From Sphingomonadaceae bacterium (lineage in GTDB: Bacteria > Pseudomonadota > Alphaproteobacteria > Sphingomonadales > Sphingomonadaceae): 64,000 nt of DNA. The notes beneath the pieces were generated by a model. That model saw only the letters and a list, made by a program, of their open reading frames with translations, did not search any database and had not been told where the DNA came from. The position numbers were made by a program, and so were the translations under genes. The stretch spans positions 1-64,000 of the forward strand of contig JAFAZF010000001.1 of assembly GCA_019239915.1 (NCBI GenBank). The letters are read 5' to 3'. Below are positions 44,670-53,458 of this stretch, one piece after another. Numbering within the stretch: position 1 is the first letter of the stretch; each line of letters begins with the position of its first letter.

Positions 44670-44834
44670 GCCCGGCCGCTCGCTATGCAAGCGCTCCGCC
44701 TTGCGCCGCGAAAGCTTTGCTGGCTAAGCCAAGGTCATGACGGGCCAAGAACGAACAGAGTAACGTTGTGGCGAAGGCGATGGTGACGACGCCAGGGCCT
44801 CTGCGCCGCACGACCTGCCGGGAGGCGCGGTGAT

Positions 44835-45539
44835 GTGAGGTTCGGCAGTTTCTACGAAGGCGCGCTCAGTCGTCAGGAGCGCGCCTGTCTCACCTCTTTC
44901 GTGCGGCGTGGGCACGAAATCACGCTCTTCTCCTACGATCCGCTGCCGGTGCCGACAGGCGTCGGCACCGGCGACGCCGCCATGATCCTGCCGCGAGACC
45001 AGTTCTTCCGTATCGAGAGCGGGCAGCATGCCGGCAACGTCTCGCAATTCGCCAATCGCTTCCGCTATCACATGATCGAGAAGACGGGGCTGACCTGGGT
45101 CGACACCGATCTCTACTGCCTCTCGGCCGATTGGCCGGAGCTGCCGTTCATAGCCGGCTGGCAGGACCAGTTTCTCATCAACAACGCGGTGCTGCGCCTG
45201 CCGTCCGGACATGACATGCTGCACAAGGCGATCGCTGCCACCGACGCGCTGCATGATATCCCGATCTTCGGCTATACAGGCCCCTATCTGCTGACCGCGC
45301 TCGTCGATCAGCACCTAGTGCGCGAGGACGTGCTCCCACGCGAGACATTCTATCCCTATCATTGGTCGCAGGTGCGCGAGCTGCTCGTCACGCGGCCCGA
45401 TCCGCGCGCGATCGGCTGGCCGGAGGGCACGCTCGCCGTCCATCTGTGGAACGAGGTGCTGCGAATCGGCGGCTACGACAAACATGCCCGGCCGCTGCCC
45501 AATAGCATCATGGCGATGCTGCTGGAGGAAATGGACTGA
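44835..45539 (+). CDS. DXD glycosyltransferase-like protein
   Basis: 234 residues from a GTG with a GGGAGG ribosome-binding site about ten bases upstream. It starts RFGSFYEGALSRQERACLTS. The motif TWVDTDLYCLSADWPELPF holds the DTD that usually binds a metal and nucleotide sugar; AMILPRDQFFRIE, NRFRYHMIEKTGL and EGTLAVHLWNEVLRIGGYDK are shared with the frameshifted paralogue at 32330-33059. It resembles the capsular or Gb3-synthase-like DXD glycosyltransferases. Acceptor and sugar are not known, and no polysaccharide cluster surrounds it. Confidence 0.8.
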   Translation: MRFGSFYEGALSRQERACLTSFVRRGHEITLFSYDPLPVPTGVGTGDAAMILPRDQFFRIESGQHAGNVSQFANRFRYHMIEKTGLTWVDTDLYCLSADWPELPFIAGWQDQFLINNAVLRLPSGHDMLHKAIAATDALHDIPIFGYTGPYLLTALVDQHLVREDVLPRETFYPYHWSQVRELLVTRPDPRAIGWPEGTLAVHLWNEVLRIGGYDKHARPLPNSIMAMLLEEMD

Positions 45540-45549
45540 CGTCCACACG

Positions 45550-45580
45550 AAAAAGGGCGGCCCCGCAGGACCGCCCCCTT
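45550..45580 (-). terminator. Rho-independent terminator for carD
   Basis: GGGCGG (45555-45560) and CCGCCC (45571-45576) form a strong stem. On the minus strand the stem is followed by TTTTT, so it ends carD transcription; it may also act on the convergent glycosyltransferase transcript. Confidence 0.85.
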
Positions 45581-45605
45581 CCGCTTCCCAAGCGGCAAAC
45601 GCGCG

Positions 45606-46124
45606 TCAGCGCGCCTGGCCGTGGCCCGCCGCCTTGAGGATGTCGATGATCTTCGCCTGCGCGCTCGGCTCGTCGGTCTGCTCCATCGCCCCGAGCTCGC
45701 GCGCGAGTCGGCTGGTGGCCGCCTCGAAGATCTGGCGTTCCGAATAGCTCTGCTCGGGCTGATCGTCGGCGCGGTAGAGGTCGCGCACTACTTCGGCGAT
45801 CGATACGAGATCGCCCGAATTGATCTTCGCCTCATATTCCTGCGCGCGGCGCGACCACATCGTGCGCTTGACCTTCGGCTTGCCCTTCAGCGTGGTGAGC
45901 GCTTCCGTCATCGTCACATTGGACGAGAGCTTGCGCATGCCGACGCTCTCGGCCTTGTTGGTGGGAACGCGGAGCGTCATCCGCTCCTTCTCGAAACGCA
46001 GCACATAGAGCTCGAGGCGAGCGCCGGCGATCTCCTGGCTCTGGAGCTCGATCACGCGGCCGACACCATGCTTGGGGTAAACGACATAATCGCCCACGAC
46101 GAAGCTCAGCGCCTTGGCAGCCAT
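45606..46124 (-). CDS. carD: CarD family RNA-polymerase-binding regulator
   Basis: 172 residues. The N-terminal Tudor-like domain (FVVGDYVVYPKHGVGRVIE; LRFEKERMTLRVPTNKAE) binds the RNA polymerase beta subunit; the helical C-terminal domain (KPKVKRTMWSRRAQEYEAKI; SIAEVVRDLYR; YSERQIFEAATSRLARELG) contacts promoter DNA with a conserved tryptophan. CarD stabilises open complexes at rRNA and other promoters. I chose the ATG at 46124. The order carD, fdxA, S4 protein, helicase is typical for this group. Confidence 0.95.
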   Translation of the reverse strand: MAAKALSFVVGDYVVYPKHGVGRVIELQSQEIAGARLELYVLRFEKERMTLRVPTNKAESVGMRKLSSNVTMTEALTTLKGKPKVKRTMWSRRAQEYEAKINSGDLVSIAEVVRDLYRADDQPEQSYSERQIFEAATSRLARELGAMEQTDEPSAQAKIIDILKAAGHGQAR

Positions 46125-46351
46125 ATTTTGACCTTTCGGACCGGGGTCGCTGCGGGCCCTTCGGACAGTCCGCGTCTCCCCCAAGCGAGCGCGGCCGCGA
46201 GCAGCCTCAGCAACCGTTCAAGTTAAATGGCCGGCAGCACCGAGGCCACCAGCCATGCAGCTGCAATGTAACAGACTTGGCGCGGAATTCCAACCGTGCC
46301 GCGCGGAACCGGATTTCTGCCGGTTCGTAACGGCGCCGGATCGTCGCGAGA

Positions 46352-46690
46352 TCAATCGCCCTGGCCGGGCTCCGCGGAGAAGAACTTCTCGTACTTCCCC
46401 TCCTGGCCCTTGTGCTCATCGGCATCCGCAGGGCTCTCGCGCTTGCGCGTGATGTTCGGCCATTGCGCCGAAAAAGTGTTGTTGAGTTCGAGCCACTGCT
46501 CGAGGCCGCCCTCGGTATCCGGGAGAATCGCCTCGGCCGGGCATTCCGGTTCGCAGACGCCGCAGTCGATGCATTCGGACGGGTTGATGACGAGCATGTT
46601 CTCGCCTTCGTAGAAGCAGTCGACCGGGCAGACCTCGACGCAGTCCATATATTTGCAGCGGATGCAGGCATCCGTGACGACGTAGGTCAT
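46352..46690 (-). CDS. fdxA: Seven-iron ferredoxin FdxA
   Basis: 112 residues. It starts [20 protein letters not shown] with the cysteines of a 3Fe-4S cluster (C-x2-C...), and [16 protein letters not shown] holds the 4Fe-4S cluster ligands. The C-terminal extension ([20 protein letters not shown]) is typical of FdxA. It carries electrons in the cytoplasm; the partner is unknown. A GGGAGAATGAG ribosome-binding site precedes the start. Confidence 0.96.
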   Translation of the reverse strand: MTYVVTDACIRCKYMDCVEVCPVDCFYEGENMLVINPSECIDCGVCEPECPAEAILPDTEGGLEQWLELNNTFSAQWPNITRKRESPADADEHKGQEGKYEKFFSAEPGQGD

Positions 46691-46691
46691 C

Positions 46692-47009
46692 TCATTCTCC
46701 CGATTGACCGCGTGCCCCTAATCGCGCGGGCGCGCGGCCGTCAACATCGGGTGAAGGTTCGGGCGACAGATCGCTGTAGAGCATGCGCGCCTCGTCCGCG
46801 GGGCCGCGCCGCTTGGGCAGCGCCTCGACCCTGAAGATGCGGACCCGGCCGTGCAGCGGCAGGCTGAGCACATCACCGATGCGCACCGGCGCATGCGCGC
46901 GCGCAACCGGGCGGCCGTCGATGCGGACATGACCCTCGCTCGCGATCGCCTTGGCGAGCTCGCGCGTCTTCGCCAATCGCGCGAACCACAGGAAGAGATC
47001 AAGCCGCAG
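46692..47009 (-). CDS. S4-domain RNA-binding protein, possible CTG start
   Basis: 105 residues if translation starts at the CTG at 47009. The family N-terminus [20 protein letters not shown] is encoded immediately after this CTG, but there is no ATG, GTG or TTG between it and the helicase stop codon (in the same frame, at 47028-47030). The first standard start, TTG at 46976, would remove the first helix of the S4 fold. The rest matches HslR-type proteins ([20 protein letters not shown]), which bind stalled 50S subunits or RNA. It lies 18 bases after the helicase gene, so reinitiation after that stop is likely. Confidence 0.75.
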   Translation of the reverse strand: MRLDLFLWFARLAKTRELAKAIASEGHVRIDGRPVARAHAPVRIGDVLSLPLHGRVRIFRVEALPKRRGPADEARMLYSDLSPEPSPDVDGRAPARLGARGQSGE

Positions 47010-47027
47010 CGCGTTCTCGGCGAAGAG

Positions 47028-49607
47028 CTAGCGGTTCCTCAATCCCGCGAGCGCCGCGAAGGCGTTGCCGGGGCGGGCGGGCGTGGCGCGCGGCGTTGCC
47101 AAGCCACGCCACAGCCAGCTCGGTTGTGGCGCCGGCTCCGGCGCCGGGCGGAAGCCGAGCGCGCGCATCAGCCGCGCGATCGCCGATCCGCGCAGCCCGA
47201 GCGACGTCGCCAGCGCGGGATCGGGCATGAACGGCCGCCGGCCTTCGCGGGCGCCGTGCGCCTGCACGCTCAGCTTCTCGATCATGTCGACCCGGAGCAT
47301 CTGCTCGCCGAGATCGCGATAGCCCGCGCGGGTGAGCCAGGGCCGCTGCTCCGCCTCGGCCCGATCGACGATCACCGCGCCCGGCGGCGGCAGCGGCGGC
47401 ATCGCTTCGCCCGCCTGCGCGGCGAGCAGCGCGACGCGCCAACGCATCGCCTCGGGGCGCACCAGCGGCGGCACGAACAGATCGAGCGCGCCGACCTTGA
47501 GCCCCATCTTCTTGGCGGCCGCGCGCACCTCCTGCTCGGCGGTGGCGAGCACGTCCGCGACCTCGTCGCGGCTCACGATGCCGCCGGCCTCGGCAAGCGG
47601 CGCGAGCAACGCGCGCAGCGCCGGCGGCGCATCGCGGTCGCGCGCCGCGGCCTCGATCGGCACCAGCGCGGCGAGGTTCTTGGCGACCTGGCCGGCGATC
47701 CAGCCGACCAACCGCTCCTCGACCCTGGCACGCGCATCCGGCACGAGCGGATCGAGCGTGCGGTGGAGGATCACGCGCGGCCGCGTCAGGCTCTTGCCAC
47801 GCTGGAGCCGCGCGACGACGTCGCCGCGCCAGAAGATCGCGACCGGGCGGCCGGCGTCGGTCGCGAGCGTGAACGCCTTGTCCTCATCCTCGGCGAGCGC
47901 AGCCGCCCGGCGCGCGAGCTCGCCGCCCAGGCGGCGCTCGGCAGCCGCGAGCAGCCGTTTCATGTCGCCGTGCCGCGCATCCGCGGCCGGCACGAAGCGG
48001 AAGCCGGTGAGCGTGCCAATCGGCTCCCCGGCGACGCAGACGGTGCCGTCGTCGGCGACCTTCACCGGCAGCTGATCAATGCCCTTCTGGGCGAGGTCGC
48101 GCATCAGCACCGAGGTGCGGCGATCGACGAAGCGCTGCGTCAGCCGCTCGTGCAGCGCATCGGACAGCTTCTCCTCGAGGGCCTGGGCACGGCCACGCCA
48201 ATGCTCGGGATCGGCAAGCCAGTCGGCGCGCTGCGCGATATAGGCCCAGGTCCGCGCTCCGGCGATCCGATCGGCGATCGTCTCGACGTCGCCCTGCACG
48301 CTGTCCAGCCGGGCGAGCTGCTCCGCAAACCACGGCGCCGGAACGTGACCGCTGCCTTCGCTGAGATGATGGAAGATGCGCTGGACGAGACGGGCATGAT
48401 GCTCGGCGCCGGTCTTGCGGAAATCGGGCAGCCCGCACGCCTCCCACAGCCGGCCGACCATTCCCGGCCCGCGCGCCCGCGCCCGGATGAAGTCGTCGCC
48501 GGCAAGCCGCTTCAACACCTGAAGGTCGACCGCCTTGGGTGCGGCGCGCAATCCCGGCTTGGTCGGCGGCGCCTCGAGCGAGGCGACGAGCTTGTCGGCC
48601 GAGGAGAGATCTGGCGTACCGCAGCGCCAATAGAGGTGGTCGAGCGGCGGAAAGACGTGGCCTTCGATCGCCGCCACCTCTTCGGGGGTGAAGACGGCGC
48701 CGCCACCCTCCTCACCTTCGATGCCGAGCGTGCCGAAGGTGCCGTCGCGATGATGGCGTCCGGCACGGCCGGCGATCTGCGCCATCTCGGGCACCGTCAG
48801 CCGCCGAGACCGCCGCCCGTCGAATTTGCGCAGGCTCGCGAAGGCGACATGGGCGACGTCCATGTTGAGCCCCATGCCGATCGCATCGGTGGCGACGAGA
48901 TAGTCGACCTCGCCAGCCTGATACATCGCGACCTGCGCGTTGCGCGTACGGGGGCTCAGCGCGCCCATCACCACCGCCGCGCCGCCGCGCAGCCGCCGCA
49001 GCATCTCGGCGACGGCGTAGACTTCCTCAGCCGAGAAGGCGACGACCACCGAGCGCTTCGGCAATCGCGAGAGCTTCTTCGGACCGGCATAAGCGAGCGT
49101 CGAGAAGCGCGGCCGCGTCTCGATCCGCACGCCGGGCACGAGGCTGCGCAGCATCGGCCGCAGCGTCTCGGAACCGAGGATCATCGTCTCCTCGCGGCCG
49201 CGGGCTCGCAGGATGCGATCGGTGAAGACGTGGCCGCGCTCGGGATCGGCGCCAAGCTGCGCCTCGTCCAACGCGACGAACGCGAAGTCCCGAAGCCCTT
49301 GATCGTCGCTCCCGCCCTGCCGGGCTCCGCTCAGCGGCATGCTCTCGGCGGTGCAGAGATAATAGCGCGCGTGCGGCGGCAGGATCTTTTCCTCGCCGGT
49401 GATCAGCGCGACCTCGTTCCTACCCTTGATCGCGACGACCCGATCATAGACCTCGCGCGCCAGGAGCCGCAGTGGGAAGCCGATCATTCCGGAGGAATGT
49501 CCGCACATCCGCTCGATGGCGAGATGCGTCTTGCCGGTGTTGGTCGGTCCGAGAACCGCCACCGGGCTGGCATCGATCGTGGCGCGGCCGAGCGTGCCCA
49601 TTGCCAT
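47028..49607 (-). CDS. SUV3-like ATP-dependent RNA helicase
   Basis: 859 residues. Walker A GPTNTGKT is at 20-27, the DEAQ box in FVALDEAQLGADPERGHV, and motifs V-VI in VDYLVATDAIGMGLNMDV and MAQIAGRAGRHHRDGTFG. The core resembles the mitochondrial degradosome helicase SUV3; a long C-terminal extension, common in alphaproteobacteria, follows. It probably unwinds RNA in decay or ribosome-related processing. Start is ATG 49607 or the third codon. The S4 gene follows in the same frame. Confidence 0.92.
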   Translation of the reverse strand: MAMGTLGRATIDASPVAVLGPTNTGKTHLAIERMCGHSSGMIGFPLRLLAREVYDRVVAIKGRNEVALITGEEKILPPHARYYLCTAESMPLSGARQGGSDDQGLRDFAFVALDEAQLGADPERGHVFTDRILRARGREETMILGSETLRPMLRSLVPGVRIETRPRFSTLAYAGPKKLSRLPKRSVVVAFSAEEVYAVAEMLRRLRGGAAVVMGALSPRTRNAQVAMYQAGEVDYLVATDAIGMGLNMDVAHVAFASLRKFDGRRSRRLTVPEMAQIAGRAGRHHRDGTFGTLGIEGEEGGGAVFTPEEVAAIEGHVFPPLDHLYWRCGTPDLSSADKLVASLEAPPTKPGLRAAPKAVDLQVLKRLAGDDFIRARARGPGMVGRLWEACGLPDFRKTGAEHHARLVQRIFHHLSEGSGHVPAPWFAEQLARLDSVQGDVETIADRIAGARTWAYIAQRADWLADPEHWRGRAQALEEKLSDALHERLTQRFVDRRTSVLMRDLAQKGIDQLPVKVADDGTVCVAGEPIGTLTGFRFVPAADARHGDMKRLLAAAERRLGGELARRAAALAEDEDKAFTLATDAGRPVAIFWRGDVVARLQRGKSLTRPRVILHRTLDPLVPDARARVEERLVGWIAGQVAKNLAALVPIEAAARDRDAPPALRALLAPLAEAGGIVSRDEVADVLATAEQEVRAAAKKMGLKVGALDLFVPPLVRPEAMRWRVALLAAQAGEAMPPLPPPGAVIVDRAEAEQRPWLTRAGYRDLGEQMLRVDMIEKLSVQAHGAREGRRPFMPDPALATSLGLRGSAIARLMRALGFRPAPEPAPQPSWLWRGLATPRATPARPGNAFAALAGLRNR

Positions 49608-49859
49608 CTAGATTGGCACGACCGCGAGGCTTGGCAAGCCTTATCCCGAATCGATCCACAGGCTTCGCCGGCAAGCGTCCACAGCTTCGATCCGTCGCGG
49701 CAGATGCTCGGTTCATCCCTTGCTTGCGCACGGGTTGGCGCAGCTTTGTGGTTAATTCCTCTCACATAAATTGACTTTAGTTCGCTGCCCCGACAGCCCC
49801 CCTCAAGGCCCGTAGGCCGAGGCGTCTGTACATCGGCAACTACCGAGGACTCGGCAGGC

Positions 49860-51407
49860 TTGTTTCACGCGGATGATCGTCAGTTTGCGCAGGGCGCCGC
49901 CATCGCCCTGGACTGCGCGGCGCATCCGGCGACGATGCTGCCCGCTCCGCTCGCGCGCCTGCTCGATCGGGCTGACCGCATCGATCTCGTCGTCGATCTC
50001 GGCAGCCGGATCGGCAGCCGCGCCTGGTTTCGCGGCGCCTCGACCTGCGCCGCGCTTTGCTGGAGCGCGATCCATTTCGCGCCTGGGCTCACCCCGCTGC
50101 CGGTTCCCGCCGCCCGCCCGCTCGCCGAAGCGCAGTGGCAGGAAGAGCGCGCGCTCGGCCTCGCGCCGCTCGCCTATGGCGGTGACACCGGCCGCCGCAT
50201 GGGCGCAACGCGCGCGGTCGAGTGGCTCGCCAACGCGCCCGAGCGCCCGTCGCTCGACCTGACCGCGACGCTAGGCTTGGGAGACGGTTTCGCGCACGTG
50301 CTTGAGCGCGCGGGGGTCGCCGAGGGCGAGGCGCAGCGCGTCGCCGCGATGGTCGGCAACGTCATTCCGATCGACGCGGTAAAGCCGGGGACCCGCATCG
50401 ACCTGACGCTCGGCCGCCGTGCCGACCAGAATCAGCCGCGTCCACTTGACTTGATGCGCTTCCGCGCTGCCTTTGATCTCAAGCTCGCGGTCAATCGCGT
50501 CGACGGGGCGCTCAAGCTGACGCGCGAACCGATTCCGGTCGACGATACGCCGCTACGGGTGAGCGGCACGATCGGACCGAGCCTGTTCCGCACCGCGCGC
50601 GCGATGGGCGTGCCGGGTGCGGCGATCGCGCAGTATCTCAAGGCCATCGCCAGCCGCATCAACCCGCGCACGCAGGTCGCCGCGCGGGCGCGCTTCGACA
50701 TGGTCATCGCCCAACGCCGCGCCGCCACCGGCGAGGTGCAATATGGCGACCTCATCTATGCCGGACTCGACCAGGGTCCGAACCGCCAGCTCCAGATGCT
50801 GCGCTGGACCGACGCCGGGCGCGACGAATGGTTCGACGCCACCGGCACCGGCGAGACCCATAACGGCATGGTGATGCCGGTGAATGGTCGCCAGACCTCC
50901 GGTTTCGGCATGCGCGTCCACCCGATCCTCGGCTACAGCCGGATGCATCAGGGCGTCGATCTCGCCGCGCCCTACGGCACGCCGATCATCGCGGCGATGA
51001 GCGGCACGGTGACCTTCGCCGGCCGGCACGGCGGCCACGGCAACTTCGTCCAGCTCTACGCAAACAAGGATCTCGGCACCGGCTACGGCCATATGAGCCG
51101 GATCGCAGTGCGCGTCGGCCAGCAGGTCCGGCAGGGCGAGATCATCGGCTATGTCGGCTCGACCGGCCTATCGACCGGCCCGCACCTGCATTTCGAGATG
51201 TATCGGAGCGGCGCGACCGTCAATCCGATGACCGCCGGCAGCTTCAAGCAGACCGATCAGCTCGCGGGCGCCGAGCTCGGCCAATTCCGCGCGCGGCTCG
51301 CCAGCCTGATGGTCATGAAGACCGGCGCGCAACCGCTGCCGCGGGTCCAGGCGATCGCACTGGTCACGGCGGGGAAGAGCAGCGGCGCCAAACCGGTTGC
51401 TGGTTGA
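49860..51407 (+). CDS. M23 family metallopeptidase
   Basis: 515 residues from a TTG (an ATG 26 codons later is an alternative). An N-terminal hydrophobic segment (TCAALCWSAIHFAPGLTPL) suggests a membrane anchor or uncleaved signal. The C-terminal LytM domain has the zinc ligands in YSRMHQGVDLAAPYGTPI and the HLHFEMYRSG box, with GYGHMSRIAVRVGQQVRQGE between. Such enzymes cut peptidoglycan cross-links or activate amidases in the periplasm. The gene diverges from the helicase gene. Confidence 0.9.
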   Translation: MFHADDRQFAQGAAIALDCAAHPATMLPAPLARLLDRADRIDLVVDLGSRIGSRAWFRGASTCAALCWSAIHFAPGLTPLPVPAARPLAEAQWQEERALGLAPLAYGGDTGRRMGATRAVEWLANAPERPSLDLTATLGLGDGFAHVLERAGVAEGEAQRVAAMVGNVIPIDAVKPGTRIDLTLGRRADQNQPRPLDLMRFRAAFDLKLAVNRVDGALKLTREPIPVDDTPLRVSGTIGPSLFRTARAMGVPGAAIAQYLKAIASRINPRTQVAARARFDMVIAQRRAATGEVQYGDLIYAGLDQGPNRQLQMLRWTDAGRDEWFDATGTGETHNGMVMPVNGRQTSGFGMRVHPILGYSRMHQGVDLAAPYGTPIIAAMSGTVTFAGRHGGHGNFVQLYANKDLGTGYGHMSRIAVRVGQQVRQGEIIGYVGSTGLSTGPHLHFEMYRSGATVNPMTAGSFKQTDQLAGAELGQFRARLASLMVMKTGAQPLPRVQAIALVTAGKSSGAKPVAG

Positions 51408-51412
51408 CCGCC

Positions 51413-51590
51413 ATCCCAGCCAAGGCTGGGATTTCGCGCGGCAAGCAGTCCACTGCCATGCGTGCTCCGGCGAAGGCCGGAGCTCTGTAGGTCGAGCACA
51501 GCGTCCACCATCCGAAGCTCTGGTCTACGCCGGAGCACGATTCTCGCTGCCGCCATCCACCCGAGCGCAGCTTTCGCCGGAGTGATGTGA
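51413..51590. repeat. Cluster of intergenic palindromic repeats
   Basis: It contains three elements. First, a perfect hairpin ATCCCAGCC-AA-GGCTGGGAT (51413-51432) followed by TCGCGCGGCAAGC, shared with 58309-58390. Second, a GTGCTCCGGC element (51462-51538) of the family at 27175 and 42771. Third, a single arm CAGCTTTCGCCGGAGTGATG near 51569-51588. It fills the space between two convergent genes. Confidence 0.8.
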
Positions 51591-51598
51591 TCGAACGC

Positions 51599-53269
51599 TT
51601 ACCGCCCCTGGCGGCGCCAACGATTGATGACGCGGCCGAGCAATTCGGCCTCGCCGCCGCTTTCCTGCCAGAGAGAAGCGAAGCTCGGATCGGCGGAGGA
51701 GGGGCGCTTGGCCTCCTCCAGCGTGTCGAGCGCGACGCGAATCGGCACCGAGACGCCTTCGCCGCAGATGATGCACTCGCGATTGCGCAGCGCCGGCACC
51801 GCCTCGAGCAGGCCGCGCCCGCCTTCCGGCATCGCCGAGCGGACATGCGCCTGATCCTTCTCGTTGTTGAGCCGCATCGAGATGATCGTGCCGCATTGCG
51901 AGAGCACGCCCTCGGCGAGATCGGATGGGCGCTGCGAGATCAGCCCCAGCGACACGCCATATTTGCGGCCTTCCTTGGCGATGCGCTCGAGAATGCGGCG
52001 CACAGCCGCCCCGGTCTGCACGCGATCGGATGGCACGTAGCGGTGCGCCTCCTCGCAGACGAGCAGGATCGGCCGCTGCGTCTCGTTGCGCGACCAGATC
52101 GCGTAATCGAACACCATGCGGCTGAGCATCGCTACCACCACCGAAGTGATCTCGGACGGCACGCCCGAAACGTCGATGATCGAGATCGGCTTGCCGTTGC
52201 TCGGTAGGCGGAAGATGTTGCCAAGGAACTGGCCCATCGTATCCGCAACGAGCATGCCCGAGAACATGAAGGTGTAGCGGGGATCGGAGCGCAGCTCCTC
52301 GATCTTGGTTTTGAGCCGCATATAGGGGCCGGTGTCGCCGGCGCGGTCGAGCTTGCCCATCTCCGTCACGATGAAGTTGAGCAGATCGGAGAGCAGATAG
52401 GGCACGGGGCTGTCGACCGTGAGCTTCGGCACGCATTCAGCCATGCGGCTCTTGGCCCGCGCGGCGTGAAGGCACTTGGCGAGCACGTCGAGATCCCGCT
52501 GGCGCTCGGATCCCTCCGAGGTGATCAGCACCTCGGCATGCTCTTCGAAGTTCATCAGCCAGTAGGGCATGGCGAGATTTTCGACGTCGAACAGCGCGCC
52601 ATAGCCTTCGAACGCTGCCGGATACTCGCCATGCGGATCGATCATCACGATATGACCCTGCGGGGCGAGCTCGCGGATGCGGTGCAGGATCAGCGCCGCC
52701 GCGGTCGACTTGCCGGTACCCGTCGAACCGAGCAGCGCGAAATGCTTGCCGAGGAAGGCATCGACATAGAGCGCGCCGCGCACGTCCTCGGTCGGATAGA
52801 CGGTGCCGATCTCGACATGCGGGCGATCGTCCGTCGCGAACATCTCGCGCATGTCCTGCTGCGTGACCGGATGCACGCGCACGCCGGGCGCTGGATAATG
52901 GGTGATGCCGCGGCGAAAATCGCGGATGCCCAGCGTCGCCGTATCCTCGCGACCCTCGCCGAGGAAATCGATCTCGGCAGTGACGCCTTCGCCGTCGGTC
53001 TCGAGCCTGAGCGAGCGGATATTGGCGAGCAGCCACCAGTGGCCGGCCTTCATCTTGATCTGCGAGCCGACCTGACCGGAACGCGCGATGCTGGGATCGG
53101 CATCGTCGGCGAGCGCGGCGAGTAGCTGGCCGTCGAAGCGGACCTTGGCGCCGGCGCCCGAAATCTCGACGATGCTGCCGATCGGGCCGAGCGCGACGGC
53201 GCGGCGGCCGTGCAGCGACACCGGCTCCTCGTCATGCCCCACGAAGCCGCGCATGTTCATCGCATCCAT
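51599..53269 (-). CDS. HerA-type ATP-binding protein (DUF87)
   Basis: 556 residues. An N-terminal beta-barrel (HAS-barrel like, VALGPIGSIVEISGAGAKV) precedes a FtsK/HerA ATPase: Walker A LLGSTGTGKSTAAALILHR, Walker B LLVCEEAHRYVP, a late arginine region GLISQRPSDLAEGVLSQC. HerA helicases form hexamers and work with the NurA nuclease or a Sir2-like protein in repair or defence; neither is beside this gene, so this is probably the general housekeeping type found in alphaproteobacteria. Confidence 0.9.
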   Translation of the reverse strand: MDAMNMRGFVGHDEEPVSLHGRRAVALGPIGSIVEISGAGAKVRFDGQLLAALADDADPSIARSGQVGSQIKMKAGHWWLLANIRSLRLETDGEGVTAEIDFLGEGREDTATLGIRDFRRGITHYPAPGVRVHPVTQQDMREMFATDDRPHVEIGTVYPTEDVRGALYVDAFLGKHFALLGSTGTGKSTAAALILHRIRELAPQGHIVMIDPHGEYPAAFEGYGALFDVENLAMPYWLMNFEEHAEVLITSEGSERQRDLDVLAKCLHAARAKSRMAECVPKLTVDSPVPYLLSDLLNFIVTEMGKLDRAGDTGPYMRLKTKIEELRSDPRYTFMFSGMLVADTMGQFLGNIFRLPSNGKPISIIDVSGVPSEITSVVVAMLSRMVFDYAIWSRNETQRPILLVCEEAHRYVPSDRVQTGAAVRRILERIAKEGRKYGVSLGLISQRPSDLAEGVLSQCGTIISMRLNNEKDQAHVRSAMPEGGRGLLEAVPALRNRECIICGEGVSVPIRVALDTLEEAKRPSSADPSFASLWQESGGEAELLGRVINRWRRQGR

Positions 53270-53458
53270 TCGCCCGCTCCACTCCAGACGTACAGCCTTA
53301 GCTCGGGAAGATTAACAAACTGACGGGAAGCCGCTCGCCGTGCCGGTCAATGATCGCTTCATTGCTTGCCGATCGGCAAGTGGATCGCCGAAGGCATATC
53401 GCGTTCGAACCAACGCGGCGGCGTTCGAAACGGCACGTCTCGAGAAACGAGGCCCGCT

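Noticed and set aside
46851-49769. 972-codon open frame on the plus strand
   Set aside because: It is antisense to the SUV3-like helicase gene; its length comes from the GC-rich codon bias.
51599-53269. HerA-type ATPase as part of a HerA-Sir2 or HerA-DUF4297 defence system
   Set aside because: No nuclease, Sir2 or DUF4297 gene is adjacent; neighbours are a core peptidase and a polysaccharide gene pair.
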